A stretch of DNA of 64,000 nucleotides, taken from contig NC_045149.1 of NCBI RefSeq assembly GCF_008831285.2, forward strand, positions 1,428,001-1,492,000, in the 5' to 3' direction. The position numbers and the translations under genes are program-made. Of the stretch, positions 1 through 12,012 are shown piece after piece. Position 1 is the stretch's first letter. Each line of letters begins with the position of its first letter. The notes beneath the pieces are model-generated. The model did no database searches, was not told where the DNA came from, and saw only the letters and a program-made list of their open reading frames with translations. The DNA comes from Nymphaea colorata (taxonomy: Eukaryota; Streptophyta; Magnoliopsida; Nymphaeales; Nymphaeaceae).

Positions 1-1009
1 TTGTAAATCATATAATTACATTATATATGTAATGTAAGTTTGAAATTGGAATTGAAAATCTAATTTGGAATATGAAACATTGAATTTGAAATGGTCATTG
101 GAGTCCATATAGATTGGATTTTGAAAATAGATTTTGACCCATGTGTTAGAGAACCCTGTGTGAATGCAAGATTTTGAGGATGAAGTTGAAGGGCAACTTT
201 GAAATAACATTAGAAATGAAGTGTGGAAATTGAAGTTTGGAAACTAAATTTTGAAAACTAAGTGTAAAGATGGTTTCAAAGCCATGATGCTAGTTTGAAT
301 GTGTATCTAAAAGGACACCAAGGTTTTTCAACTTTCACCACCCAAAAATCTTTCAGACTACTATATGGATCATGTTGAACTTTTTTGGTCGCCAAAAGAA
401 TGGTGAGTATGTTGAATAGCATTCATTTTGGCTAACTTGTGTGGATTTGAAACGAGCAAGTGTGTGTGATGCATGACAAAATATTTTGCATATGCTTCCG
501 TGAAAGGTAAACTATATGCAACGCAAGCTACATTAACTCAAATAGCATAATAAAGAAAAACTGAAAAGGGATGTGTATGTAATTTGAAATCGCTCTATAG
601 CATAGAAAAGTTGTAGAGAAGTCTTCATACTTTACGCATGATTTCTGAATGAAGATCTAGAAGCTAAATGCATGCATGAACTATACCAAACAACAACTAC
701 AGGAACTAAAATAATGAAAGTCCATGAAAACCACATGTTAAACTGCTTATCACGCCTAAAATGCACTAACAAATAATGTTATGTAAGAACATATAGTAAA
801 TGAACATGTTATGTAGGTATGCTATGCATGCATTATTATGTTTGTTATAACCCATGTTATAATAGTACAAGACTTAAAAATACTGAGACTAAAAGAGGAG
901 TGTTGGTTAAGAGTGAGACCAAATGGGATGACAGCCTGTGAGTCAAATGGAAAAGACTAAACCCAATGGTAAGAAGTGGAAGTTCCACCCAAAACATCGA
1001 TATAAGAAA
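1..1009. other. AT-rich non-coding DNA
   Basis: I see no gene, RNA or clear element here. The sequence is AT-rich, with short open frames only and no splice-like exon structure. It runs into the tandem duplication that starts near 1010. Confidence 0.5.
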
Positions 1010-2126
1010 TAAGAAAAATGACAGACTAAAAGACTTTCATTTTTAATGAAAATGTGACATAGTAAGTTATCAACACCATGACAATGCAAAACATGGTCCA
1101 ATTGTCAAGAAACTTAATGTCACCCTTCCTTATACATCGCGACTTATTATTGAAGTGTTAGATTATGTGAAACTCGCATAAACGACCAATTTGAAGTTCA
1201 GCCACCTACTTAGAACATGCTTTTCATCTGAAATTATAAACTGTAAAGTGTAAATGTTTTAAGTTGCAAGTTTAAAAGTGTGAAAACCATATCAAACAAA
1301 ATAGTTGGGAGTTTTCAAATATGTTTTAGTGTTATTTGCTTTTGAAAAACTAACAACATTCCTGTTTTGCAGCAACCTATAGGATGTAGGAAATTAGGGA
1401 ATATGACATGAGCTCAATATGAAATTTAGACCTTGGACACTTTGGATAAAGGATAATCTACCAGAGGTGACAGATTGTGGAAAGACATTAGGTTGGGAGG
1501 TATGACATGACAAACATGGAGCGGAAAACTAGTTATAGCAGAAAAGAAGAATGTATCATAATTAGGTAAGAAAAACGACAGACTAAAAGACTTTCATTTT
1601 TATTGAAAATGTGACATAGCATGTTTATCAACGCCATAACAATGCAAAACATGGTCAATTGTCAAGAAACTTAATGTCATCCTTCCTTATACATCGCGAC
1701 GTATTATTGAAGTGTTAGATTATGTGAAACTCACATAAATGACCAATTTGAAGTTCAACCACCTACTTAGAACATGCTTTTCATCTGAAACTATAAACTA
1801 TAAAGTGTAAATGTTTTAAGTTGCAAGTTTAAAAGTATGAAAACCATACCAAATAGAATAGTTGAGAGTTTTCAATTATGTTTTAGTGTTATTTGCTTTT
1901 GAAAAATTAACAACAGTCCTGTTTTGCAGCAACCTATACCATGTGGGAAATTAGGGAATATGACATGAGCTCAATATGCCATTTGGACCTTGGACTCTTT
2001 GGATAAAGGATAGTCTACGAGAGGTGACAGATTGTGAAAAGACATACTAGGTTGGGAGGTATGACATGACAAACATGGAGCAGAAAACTAGTTATAGCGG
2101 AAAACAAGGATGTATCATAATTAGGT
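1010..2126. repeat. Two-copy tandem duplication, unit about 558 bp
   Basis: Unit 1 (about 1010-1567) and unit 2 (about 1568-2126) both begin at 'aagaaaaa.gacagactaaa' and both end at 'gtatcataattagg'. The copies align along their full length, with scattered substitutions and small indels that suggest several percent divergence. Neither unit has a significant open frame. Function is unknown. Confidence 0.85.
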
Positions 2127-4398
2127 TTTAGAGAGTATTGATCTAGGGTCTTAGCTAACATGTTCTAACTGTGTTACATGGGTGCTGGTGTGGGAGAAGA
2201 TGTCACAGTTTTCAAAAAATTTTAGGTGTGGGTGCAGTAAAAACGTATATTTATGTAAATTGTAGAAAACTAATTTCTGAAAATCGAATGTGATAGACCA
2301 AAACAACTCCAAATCCCATGAAAATTGGCAACAAACTAGACACGTAGGAGAAACTTCTACTTTGTACGGATTTGAAAAAAAGCTATGGTTTGGTTGAACT
2401 AGGTTTCTAAATGTCAAAAAATCTGTAATTTTTCAAATATACTTTTTAGTTCAAACTAAAGATCTTATGGTCCCAAAATTTAGAAAAAGAAAACAACTTC
2501 GACTACATGGGGAACCTATGTTTTATCAAAACAAACATGCATAAACTATAATTAACACATGGGGACAATATAACATACAAAACCCATCCTAACACCTTTA
2601 TAACATAGTGATAACGTGCCTAATATGCATATAACAACCTAAATAGCTAATATACAATACATAATGCAACTTGTAATGCACTAGAATCATTAAATATACC
2701 AAATCAAACATGTCCTAAGCTTAAACTAAAATGAATAAAATGGAATGCATGCAACACGTAAATCAAAAGATGACACATTTATGGCAAGCATAATCACCTA
2801 ATATTCAAAATCAACAACTGAAATGAGAATCTAAACTTGCCAATGATTATAATTAATTTTAATTATTAGGATATACTCACACCATTGCCAATGGGAAAAT
2901 CTATAAGCAAGCAAAATAAACTCTTTATGCACAACACTCTACACTTGAAATTTAACACTATTGAGAAACCTAAATATGAAACCACCTTTCTAAAACAACT
3001 TATATCCTTATGCACAAGACTCTATTTACATGAAGCACGCTAATGATTTAGTGATCATGACTTCAAATCTAAACTAATCAAGCAAATAACATGCCATCAG
3101 TAGAAACGAAAGAAAAGGATGCCAGCCAAGGGAAAGCCACATCCATATAAGGGCCTTAATTTCTTTTAACGACCTTTTACCCAATGATCATGACTCCACT
3201 TATGAAGAGAAAGAAATATAGCGAACATGAACATGACTTTAGACACTTACAAAATGCAGGACACCAGATACCAGACTCAAAATTTTTGTGCTAGACACTC
3301 ACCTTAATTATCAAAAGTATGCTATGCTTTTATCATCATTTAGATTTCTGCTAAAATATTGATTGCAGTAAAGCATTCTTTGTAATTCAACTAGAAAATT
3401 TGGTCAAAAGACATTGGAAACATGTAAAATAGGACTTGTTGGAAAGCTAATACAAACAGAAACAATTACCATTTGTAAGATAGTAAGATTCTTCTTGGTT
3501 TGTGGGCTATACAACAAAAAATAGAGGATAGATTTTTGCAATCTGTAATACTACCTACAAAAAACAATTTGCTGTATTTTGTCAATAGACATAACAGAAA
3601 TTTTATCTTTCTTGCATGGCGTGTGCATGCTCTATGTGCATGTGAGGGTATGCAACTGAAATTTACGATTCTGAACCTAGGAAACAAACATAAAACAAAA
3701 CCAAATATGCTAAATATGTCCACTATGCATGTTAATGAATATGCGAAAGAAGCATGAAACTAGATCTATTTGTTGGGCTTTCGGTGAAGAAATTTTTCAG
3801 TAGGTTTAGCAGAATGAGATCTATAAAATAGCATCTTGTGGGCTTTGGCTTCTAAATTTGGTAGGGTCGGGTGTTACCTTTGCAAACGTAGCCAGACTTG
3901 GACAGAGTCGAAAATAAACTTCCACAGTGGTTAAGGAGCCAGTTTTCCTAATACAATGGGGTGGGGCCCTCAAGCTAGAGTCACAGACCCAACAGGATGT
4001 AAAACCGTTCAAAAATAGTGATAAGACAATTGATGTATGGATAAAATGGTTATTTTGCAATGTAAAAAAATTGTGCTGTTCACAAAATCCAAAACTGAAT
4101 CTAAATTATGGATCCAAATCCATCGTCCAATTTCTTATTCAAAAGTTGAAGATTCAAAACTGGATTCATGGTCCAGGATCAACATCTAAATCAGGGCCAT
4201 GATTTGACTCGTGAACCAAGACACCAATCCAAACCGGATCATGAATCGATCATTATGTGAAATTCATTTGAAAGCAAAGGCGAAGATTCAAAATTAAAAA
4301 GGGAATTTAAAATATTATAGTAAAATGAGGAGAAAAATAAGAAGAATAAAAAGAGGAAGCAAATATAAAAACATATGGGAATATAAGTAAGGAGACGA

Positions 4399-4453
4399 GC
4401 CATGCATTGGCCAATGCATGGCCGGCTCATTGGCCACCCGACCAGATCTGGTC
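4399..4453. repeat. Two adjacent perfect palindromes (24 bp and 14 bp)
   Basis: Positions 4399-4422 form a perfect 24-bp palindrome centred on TTGGCCAA. Positions 4440-4453 form a second perfect palindrome, GACCAGATCTGGTC. Both lie in a short GC-richer island within AT-rich DNA. They may be the remains of a foldback element, but no flanking duplication was found. Confidence 0.85.
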
Positions 4454-4688
4454 AGGCCCCTTGGGCTGAAACAAACGACCAGCTTAAAAGCTGGAGTATT
4501 GTCACCTTTGACCCATGCCAAAAAAAAAAAAAAACCCTCTCTAGACATTTTAATCACAAAATTCTAAAATTGAAGGTCTAAAATTCAAGAGAACGCATTT
4601 CAGCTGAATTAGGGATGGGATCCAAACATGAAACCCCAATCTTATAATTCAAATTGAATCTTCAAGGAAGAAACTTTGCAAACCAAAA

Positions 4689-4690
<2 letters not shown>

Positions 4691-4727
<37 letters not shown>
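4691..4727. repeat. (TA)n microsatellite
   Basis: An uninterrupted alternating AT/TA run of about 37 bases lies directly before the GC-richer stretch that begins 'accaaccggccc'. Confidence 0.97.
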
Positions 4728-4728
<1 letters not shown>

Positions 4729-5696
4729 CCAACCGGCCCATATATGGCCCGCGGTCTGCTCAAGCCGCCCATCATGGACTGACCAAGCTGGGCCATTGGC
4801 CCGAGCTGGTTGAATCAACTCGCCCCAAATGGGGTAGCATGGCCTGACCTAGTTGCTAGCCGCCTAATCCCAAACCATTGGCTCGGTTGGTCATGACAAA
4901 ACTGGCCATAGGCCTAAATTATGAGGAAGTTCTAATGATTCATCATGATTTCAAAGAGACTCATATATAAATTGATCAATGGACATGTGCAAAATTGTGT
5001 GATCCATGATCATTTTTTATTAAAAAAAAAGTATTTTAATCATGGCAAGATTTTTAAGATAAATGGCTCAGCAATAATAATATCCATTATAAAACTTTCG
5101 GTCGATTAGAGAGGAAAATTTGTCAATTCTTCTATTTCATGATAAACATTGTCTTAATTTACTATTGGTCATAAACAACCTTAATCCAAAAATATTTTCT
5201 CCACCAGAAAAAGAAATTCTTGCATGAAGTGCTATTTGACACACCCTCTTGCGACAGATCTCTCACCACTATTGGTAAGAAAATTCTATATATCCCCCTT
5301 GAACCTCTAGATAGATAATCTGTAGCACATTTTAGGTATTCTAATTCTATTAAATTTCTAGCTTCCACACCATCATCTAGCCAACCAACCTTCTTTTCTT
5401 AAAGATCTTGGAGAAGGCAAGCTCCAACCCAGCTCTTGGAGATCACTCTTCGAGTCTGATCACTATGATCCATCCATCCAAGCAAGCAAGAGCCGGCCAG
5501 CTTTCTCTTCCATGAACAAGAAGTTTGGGTGAGATCCTTGCCTAAGGGATCATCACGTCCAGCATTGGGAGGTTACGAACCAGCCCTTTGGAGGTCATTA
5601 TTAAAGATTGTCTCTTGAAGAAATGCTGCTGTCCCAATCTTGGAGCAGTTTCCCCTTCATTCCTTGGCTGAAACATCATCTACGAGTAAAGTTAAG

Positions 5697-8195
5697 AAGA
5701 AGGAAAATAAATTACCTGAAACTGGCACACAAAGTCTGGTTGGGTCTAGTTTGAGAGCTAATGCAGCCCAAACCAAGACTTAGATCAAGATTCTCTTAAA
5801 AAAACTTGTTTTGAACTTGACCCCTTTTTTGAGTACCTAGTTGGAATTTTACCAACTTTTTGGGCTTCTCAAGGAATAGATCAAAGTACGTGTTGATAAG
5901 GGGGTATGAGGCCATATTTATAGGAGATAGAAGGGGCAAATTCCCTTCAGATTTTCGATCTAGCACTAAATTTTTAGCATTCTCTCCCCTCTTCAACACT
6001 CCGAACCATAGGTTAAAAGTTGGATTGACATTGAGTGTGGAAAATGAACTAAGCAATAATATGAAGAAGAGAAAACACACTTCTAAAGCTTATTTTAAAA
6101 CTTGAATAAATCAGAAAAATGTTTGTCCCAACCACATATAGTTATCGATTTCGATTCTATCTATGCAAGGGCATTCAACTAAAAATTCCACATGTTTCAA
6201 TGACATACATGCGAATGGACGTTAAGCATGGAGTGTGAAAATCATGATAAATTTTTGAGATATAATGTGCATTAAGCTCACATGTGGATCTTGAATCTAG
6301 ATTTGATGCTAAGATCTATATCTAAGTCCAGATCCAAAGAAAATTCTAGAAGGTGGATCCAGATGTGGTATTAAAATTTGAATTATGATTCAATATCCAA
6401 GATCTAAAAAGAAAGTGTTGGAACTAGATCTATGAAGATAGATCAGATCTGAGACTTGGATATGAGATGCAAACATAGAAATAAGACTTGGATACATAAT
6501 CTGAATAAAAAATATGAAAAATGAAAAAAATGAAAATAGCAAGAACCGAGACATGGATAGAGTAGCACTTGGTGGGTTCAAGCTGTATGACATGGGCAGG
6601 ACCTAGGTCATGTTCAGTTACTGAAAAAAGACTTTGTACAAACTCAGGCTGAGCGCAGGCTCAGCCTAAGTGCAGCCTTCGAAAAATTCAATTGTATGAG
6701 GAGGAATTGGGATAGGTTGAGCATAGGCTTAGACCTACTAGATACGTGGAACATTTATGAAAAACTAACATAAGTTCATGTAGCTCATAAGTTAGATTTA
6801 TGAAAAATACATGCATGGTGACAAATGACCAAAATACCAATGTGTATGATTGTGGGCTCAAATGTGTTTGAATAAAATGATGGGCTTCTACTAAGGATCT
6901 GGAATCAAAGAAAATCATTAACCAAGATCTATGTGACTTACACCCTATGTTTACGTAGAAAAATATGGCTAAAAAAGAAAATAACCTTTTGCCCCTAAAT
7001 AGAATCTGATTAAAATCTTGTTGGAAGATTCCAAATGAATTCTCTTGATCTGAATGTACCAACTTGCGTTTAGGTTCCTAAATAGGTTCTGGTTAAAATC
7101 TTACTAAAAAAATCTTCCTAGATAGCTCCAAAAATTAAAAATAAATTTTTACCAAGCCGTATACAACACATTTACAAAGTGAAATCAAGGAACACTATAA
7201 ATATCAGATTCTTATTGAAATTTTCATATATGCAGTTGAGGACACTTGGGAAAGCTACTTACCTATAAGGACATCTTGAAAGATCAAAGAAATTCACTAT
7301 AAGGACATGTTGAAAGATCAAAGAAATTCACTTTAATTTTGTAGTATTGAGCTCGACAACAATTTACAGAACGTAGCAACTACTAGGAATGAGTGAATGA
7401 ACTTAAACTAAACTAAAGGTGTATTAATTTACTCACGATAAACATAATCCCAACTCAATTTTGGCTCGCTCTATTAGGTTGAACTCAAATTCATCTCAAA
7501 CCCCTAAAAAATAGTAGAGAGAAAGCACTCAGAACTAAATTGAATTCAAACTGAGATGAATGAACAAACTAAACTAATGAAAACTTGATTTATATGTGAT
7601 AAACATGGCCCTAGCTCAGTTTTAGCTCAATATTCTAGGTTGAATTCAACTTCTGCTCAAACCTCTCGAAAATAGGAGAGAAAAGAGCTAGTAGAAATAT
7701 ATGCAAGTTAGTATATGATTAAAACTTGGGCTGAGTGGCTTAAAATCAGAAATGAAGCTTTTCTCCATTAAGGTAAACGTATTTTGACTTGGTTGAGCTA
7801 AACATCATCGTTTTAAGTTCTCTGAGCTGATCTAAGCTATAGGGAAGCTGCCTACAGACTAGAATGACTTTGATGAGCTAACTCTAGCGACTCTTGGGTT
7901 CGTGTAAAATGGAGAAATCACCTAATTGCTTAAATGTTAGGCAATTATTAGAAATGTTGGTGAAAATTCATATCTTTTGGGTGCAATGCCAGGATGTAGG
8001 GGCAAAAGAATAATTTTTATATTGGCCAACCTAGGTGATTTGGGTCTAGATGTTTAATGCTAGTGTAAAAAATGCTTGTTTGGCTCAAAAATGTCTCCTT
8101 GTCTATGAAATTTGATCATTTAAAATCTATTTGAAAATGTCATGGTTGAGGGTAAAATGGTCATTTGAACTTGTAAAAACTTTGAGTGTTCACAA
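5697..8195. repeat. Old direct repeat, unit U1 (about 2.5 kb)
   Basis: This segment matches a diverged second unit, U2, made of 9855-10612 continued at 23732-25435. Shared landmarks include 'aagtctggttgggtctag', 'ttggattgacattga' and 'aaataagacttggata'; both units end in 'tgagtg.tcaca'. Once the insert and one host copy are removed, the spacing is about 4.15 kb. U1 contains a 34-bp tandem pair (7263-7330) that U2 lacks, and a diverged tandem pair of roughly 160 bp (about 7390-7700). The U1/1.7-kb/U2 layout could be a degenerate long-LTR element. I found no primer-binding site, target duplication or coding domain, so it stays an unclassified repeat. Confidence 0.75.
7263..7330. repeat. 34-bp tandem pair
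   Basis: Two head-to-tail 34-bp units start 'ctataaggacat' at 7263 and 7297 and differ at one base. The same pair is present in duplication copy B (20382-20449). It is absent from the equivalent place in U2 (near 24520). Confidence 0.9.
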
Positions 8196-8574
8196 ATGCC
8201 CCTCTTTAATATTGAACTGGAAACTGTGCTTAGTACCAAAGAACGAACACCCATCTTGAGAATGACAATATTTTTGAAATGAAAATTTCAAAAATGAAAT
8301 CCATTTTGAAATTAAAAAAAGTGCCCCAGTGTGAATAATGATGTGATGCTTGTGAAAATGCATGATTATGCTTGTGAAATATATGCAGTGGAGTACTTGT
8401 TTGCATTGTGCACCAGAGTGTGAAAATCTCACATAAAATGTAAGTGCTTGTGAAAATACTTGGAGTTCTCGTGCCATAGTGCGAGTGCTTGCATGCTTGT
8501 TTGTGAAATTGTGAAATGTTCTAAATTAAAATAGGAGATGTCACGAAGATACAAAATATTATATCATGTTAGAC

Positions 8575-8935
8575 AACTTCAAAATCCAAAATCTAAGATT
8601 TGAAATTGTGGTTCAATATCCACGATTTAATATTTGAGATCCAAAATCCAAGACACAAAATCCATAATCTAGTTTCTGAAATTTGATATCCAAATCTGGA
8701 ATCATAAATCCAAAATCCAAGATCTAAAATCCAAAATCCAGAATATAAGGTTCAAGTTGCAAAAGTCCAAATATCCATGATCTGAAGTTAATGATTCGAG
8801 ACTCATATGCGAAATCTGATTTTAAAACCAAAGTTTAAAATCTGAAATCTAAAATCTAAGATGTGACATCCATATTCCAAGATCCAAAATCTAATTCTTG
8901 GTATCCAAAATCCAATACTGGACATCCAAATCTAG
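8575..8935. repeat. Degenerate short-period array (ATCCAAAATC-type)
   Basis: A long run of variants of 'gatccaaaatccaag' and 'atctaaaatcc' with no fixed period. It reads as a decayed minisatellite. The same array lies at 21694-22054 in copy B. Confidence 0.75.
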
Positions 8936-9854
8936 GTAGGTAGACTTGGGTTAATGTCATGGTTTATATCAAGATAAAGTTTATGATATGAATTCAATTC
9001 TTGGAATTGAAATTCAACATCCAAATGGGCTAGGGAGAAGCTGGTCAAAGTGACTAGGTTCAGTCTTACCTACACTAGGTTTGAACATACTTGGTATGGA
9101 TTTGACTGTAAATGTGTTCGGTCTTAGTCAAATCATGTGATATAAGATAGATATCATTCATTTCATATGAAAGAGTGTTTAAAGATGTTTGACTAGACCT
9201 AGGCTATGGGTCTGGGTTGATAAGAAATAGGCTCTAAGACCATTCTATGCTAAGCCTTAGAGAGGTGTGCTAGGTTTGGACTCCATACATGCATGGTTTA
9301 GGGTTTTTAAAATCATTTAAAGAAGTTGATTTCCAAATATGTTTTGGAAAACTATGATTTTGAAATGGTTTTGCATGAGGACCAAACTAGATACAGGTTT
9401 TCACATACCTAGGCTAATGCACAGATGGTATGCCATTAGGTTGACTCAGTTTGATTTCAAACAAGAGATGCATGTGGGTGCAAGGTGACTTAGTGTAAAT
9501 TAAAACATAAGTGCAACGGATGATTAAAACAAGCATGAAAGAAAATTGTATTATATATGCATGCTTTAAGCAAAACTAAGTAAACAAAAGCAAAGAATTT
9601 AAAAGAAATAGACAGGGAAGAGAGGGGCATACCTGACCCCTATGTCTACCCTAAAGACATTAAAATAGATATAATCTAGAAAATAAACATGCTAAATTTA
9701 ACAAGAAATAGAATAGAACTAAACATGTTATATAGAAAAAGAAAGCTAAACACGCTACAAGGAAAAAGAAAATTGAACTAGACATGTTGAAGGCAAAACT
9801 AAACTAAACATGCATAAGAAAAAGAACTAAACTGGTAATAAAAGAATAAAGAAG

Positions 9855-10612
9855 AGGGAAAAAGAAATTACTCGAACAGTGCCCTGGCTGAGCCCACTTG
9901 CATGACCCCCACATTAAGTCTGGTTGGGTCTAGATTGAGTGCTAATACAGCCCAAACCAAAACTTAGACGAAGGATTCTCTTAAAAATTTAACTTGTTTT
10001 GAGCTAGATTAACACTTTTGGTATTCTCTCTCATCTTCAACACCCTAAACCATAGGTTAAAAGTATATTTTCAATAGTATTTTGTTTGTTGTGAACTCAT
10101 CCGAACTTAGACTTTGATTCTGTAAAAAGCCTGTGTGCATGGAAAAGTGCTATTTGCTTCTTCATAAAGTATTTGGATTGACATTGAATGTGCAAAATGA
10201 ACAAAACAAAAACAAACAAAGGTGAAAACACACTTTTAAACCTTATTCTATAACTTGATATAAATAAATAACATGTTTGTCCCATCCACATACAAATATC
10301 GTTTTTGATTCTGTCTATGCCAGGGCACTCAATTAAGAATTTTACACATTTCAAATGGTTATGTGTGAATGGACATTAAGCATGGAGTGAGAAAATCATG
10401 ATACATTTTTGAGATATAATGTGCATTAAGCTTACATGTGGATCATGGATGTAGATTTGATACTAAGAGCCAAATCCAGGTCCAGATACAAAAGATTCTA
10501 GAAGATGGATCTAGATATGGTATTGAAATTTGGTTTATGATTCAATATCCAGGATGTAAAAGGAGAATGATGGATCTGATTTTCTAAAGATAGATCAGAT
10601 TTGAGACTTGGA
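9855..10612. repeat. Old repeat unit U2, left part
   Basis: This is the first part of the diverged second copy of 5697-8195, aligning from 'aagtctggttgggtctag' onward. It is cut at 10612 by the plasmid junction. The matching continuation is found only at 23732, after duplication copy B. A purine-rich run (about 9838-9870) sits at its start. Confidence 0.75.
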
Positions 10613-10964
10613 CATTTTCCGATAGATCCATAGTCTGATTTTGGCTTTTATCCATCTTGTACTCATTCAATAATTTAATAACTTGGATATTAAACCTGGA
10701 AGGATCTTCATTCTCTATGCATTTAGCTTCTATATCCCTGTATAAATCATCCCAAAACTCATTAATGATAGTCTGACTAGAATATCTTACAATTCCATAC
10801 CTCATATTCGACAACTTTAATATAGTATCTCTTAAATTTTGCCTTTTACGAGCTAAGGCATTGCCCTTACGATCGGTGATGATAATCATGATAGGATCCG
10901 TTTCGGGAACGTTGGATAAATTCAGAAAGAATATTGATGAGGAAAGAAAAAATAAATACCTCAT
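10613..10964 (-). pseudogene. Truncated RNA polymerase gene start (first 117 codons)
   Basis: The inverted copy of the first 117 codons of the RNA polymerase at 11661. It differs from the full copy at two residues (Ala for Thr and Arg for His near residues 35-38). After codon 117 the frame runs into host DNA at 10612 and stops nine codons later, near 10584. None of the polymerase motifs is included, so it cannot encode a working enzyme. It is a by-product of the head-to-head plasmid-end structure. Confidence 0.93.
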
Positions 10965-11293
10965 GATTATCTACGAAATTTGATATCAAGGTCTTTTGTT
11001 GAGTACATGTTATAAACACATATGAAGGGACAGTCAAGGAGCGGGGGGCCCCATCTCCTTCAATCAATGAGTAAGTGAGTAAAAGTTATAAACAAAATGA
11101 CAAATGGAGCGAGGGGCCCCATCTTTGGAGCGAGGGGCCCTATTAATGAGGATGATTGATAGTTAGTAATTACCATAATCCTAACTCTATCTCAAAACAC
11201 TCCTTCAATCAATGAGTAAGTTAGTACAAGTTATAAACAAAATTACCAATGGAGCGAGGGGCCCCATCGACAATTTCCAGAATCCTAACTCTC
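10613..11293 (-). repeat. Left arm of 681-bp head-to-head inverted repeat
   Basis: This is the reverse complement of 11332-12012 with no indels; position x pairs with 22625 minus x. There are six differences, all transitions. It contains a truncated start of the RNA polymerase gene plus its leader. The outer edge at 10613 is the exact junction with host DNA. The 38-bp spacer (11294-11331) is not symmetrical. Confidence 0.97.
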
Positions 11294-11331
11294 TTTTGAG
11301 GCCTAATACTGAGCTTCCCCCCTCCTGAGCC

Positions 11332-12012
11332 GAGAGTTAGGATTCTGGAAATTGTCGATGGGGCCCCTCGCTCCATTGGTAATTTTGTTTATAACTTGTA
11401 CTAACTTACTCATTGATTGAAGGAGTGTTTTGAGATAGAGTTAGGATTATGGTAATTACTAACTATCAATCATCCTCATTAATAGGGCCCCTCGCTCCAG
11501 AGATGGGGCCCCTCACTCCATTTGTCATTTTGTTTATAACTTTTACTCACTTACTCATTGATTGAAGGAGATGGGGCCCCCCGCTCCTTGACTGTCCCTT
11601 CATATGTGTTTATAACATGTACTCAACAAAAGACCTTGATATCAAATTTCGTAGATAATCATGAGGTATTTATTTTTTCTTTCCTCATCAATATTCTTTC
11701 TGAATTTATCCAACGTTCCCGAAACGGATCCTATCATGATTATCATCACCGATCGTAAGGGCAACACCTTAGCCCATAAAAGGCAAAATTTAAGAGATAC
11801 TATATTAAAGTTGTCGAATATGAGGTATGGAATTGTAAGATATTCTAGTCAGACTATCATTAATGAGTTTTGGGATGATTTATACAGGGATATAGAAGCT
11901 AAATGCATAGAGAATGAAGATCCTTCCAGGTTTAATATCCAAGTTATTAAATTATTGAATGAGTACAAGATGGATAAAAGCCAAAATCAGACTATGGATC
12001 TATCGGAAAATG
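11332..12012 (+). repeat. Right arm of 681-bp inverted repeat (plasmid end and start of RNA polymerase)
   Basis: The partner of 10613-11293. It covers the leader of the RNA polymerase gene and its first 117 codons. The centre of symmetry near 11312 most likely marks a former plasmid end. The duplicate may have arisen by fold-back copying or by end-to-end joining of two plasmid molecules. Confidence 0.95.
11357..11660 (+). promoter_or_regulatory. Repeat-bearing leader of the RNA polymerase gene
   Basis: A segment of about 70 bp beginning 'gatggggcccctc.ctcca' and ending 'ctcattgattgaaggag' occurs at 11357-11427 and again at 11502-11570. A third start, 'gatggggcccc', lies at 11570. GGGGCCCC or GGGCCCC cores occur near 11360, 11485, 11504 and 11573. 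The phrase 'tgtttataac' recurs near 11388, 11530 and 11608, the last about 50 bases before the start codon. This would suit promoter or origin elements near a plasmid terminus, but no experimentally known consensus is matched. Confidence 0.4.

Larger units (their letters stand above)
2127..5696. other. Non-coding, AT-rich with GC-richer palindromic patch
   Basis: No gene recognised. Open frames here are short, uninterpretable and often on opposite strands over the same DNA. The part near 4380-4870 is richer in GGCC/CCGG-type words and contains palindromes and a TA microsatellite, annotated separately. The stretch 5380-5696 has no motif I recognise. Confidence 0.45.
5877..10612. repeat. Left copy (A) of 4,736-bp direct duplication flanking the plasmid insert
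   Basis: From 'tagatcaaag' at 5877 to 'gagacttgga' at 10612 the sequence matches 18996-23731 at a constant offset of 13,119. There is therefore no net insertion or deletion. I counted roughly two dozen mismatches by eye (about 99.5% identity), clustered towards the right end (9840-10500). Upstream of 5877 and downstream of 23731 the sequences are unique to each side. No gene was recognised inside; open frames that recur in both copies are short and without features. The copies are much more alike than U1 and U2, so this duplication is far younger. Confidence 0.95.

Noticed and set aside
11558-11758. A 66-codon frame over the start of the RNA polymerase
   Set aside because: It is out of frame with the polymerase, present only because of the leader sequence, and mirrored in the inverted arm.
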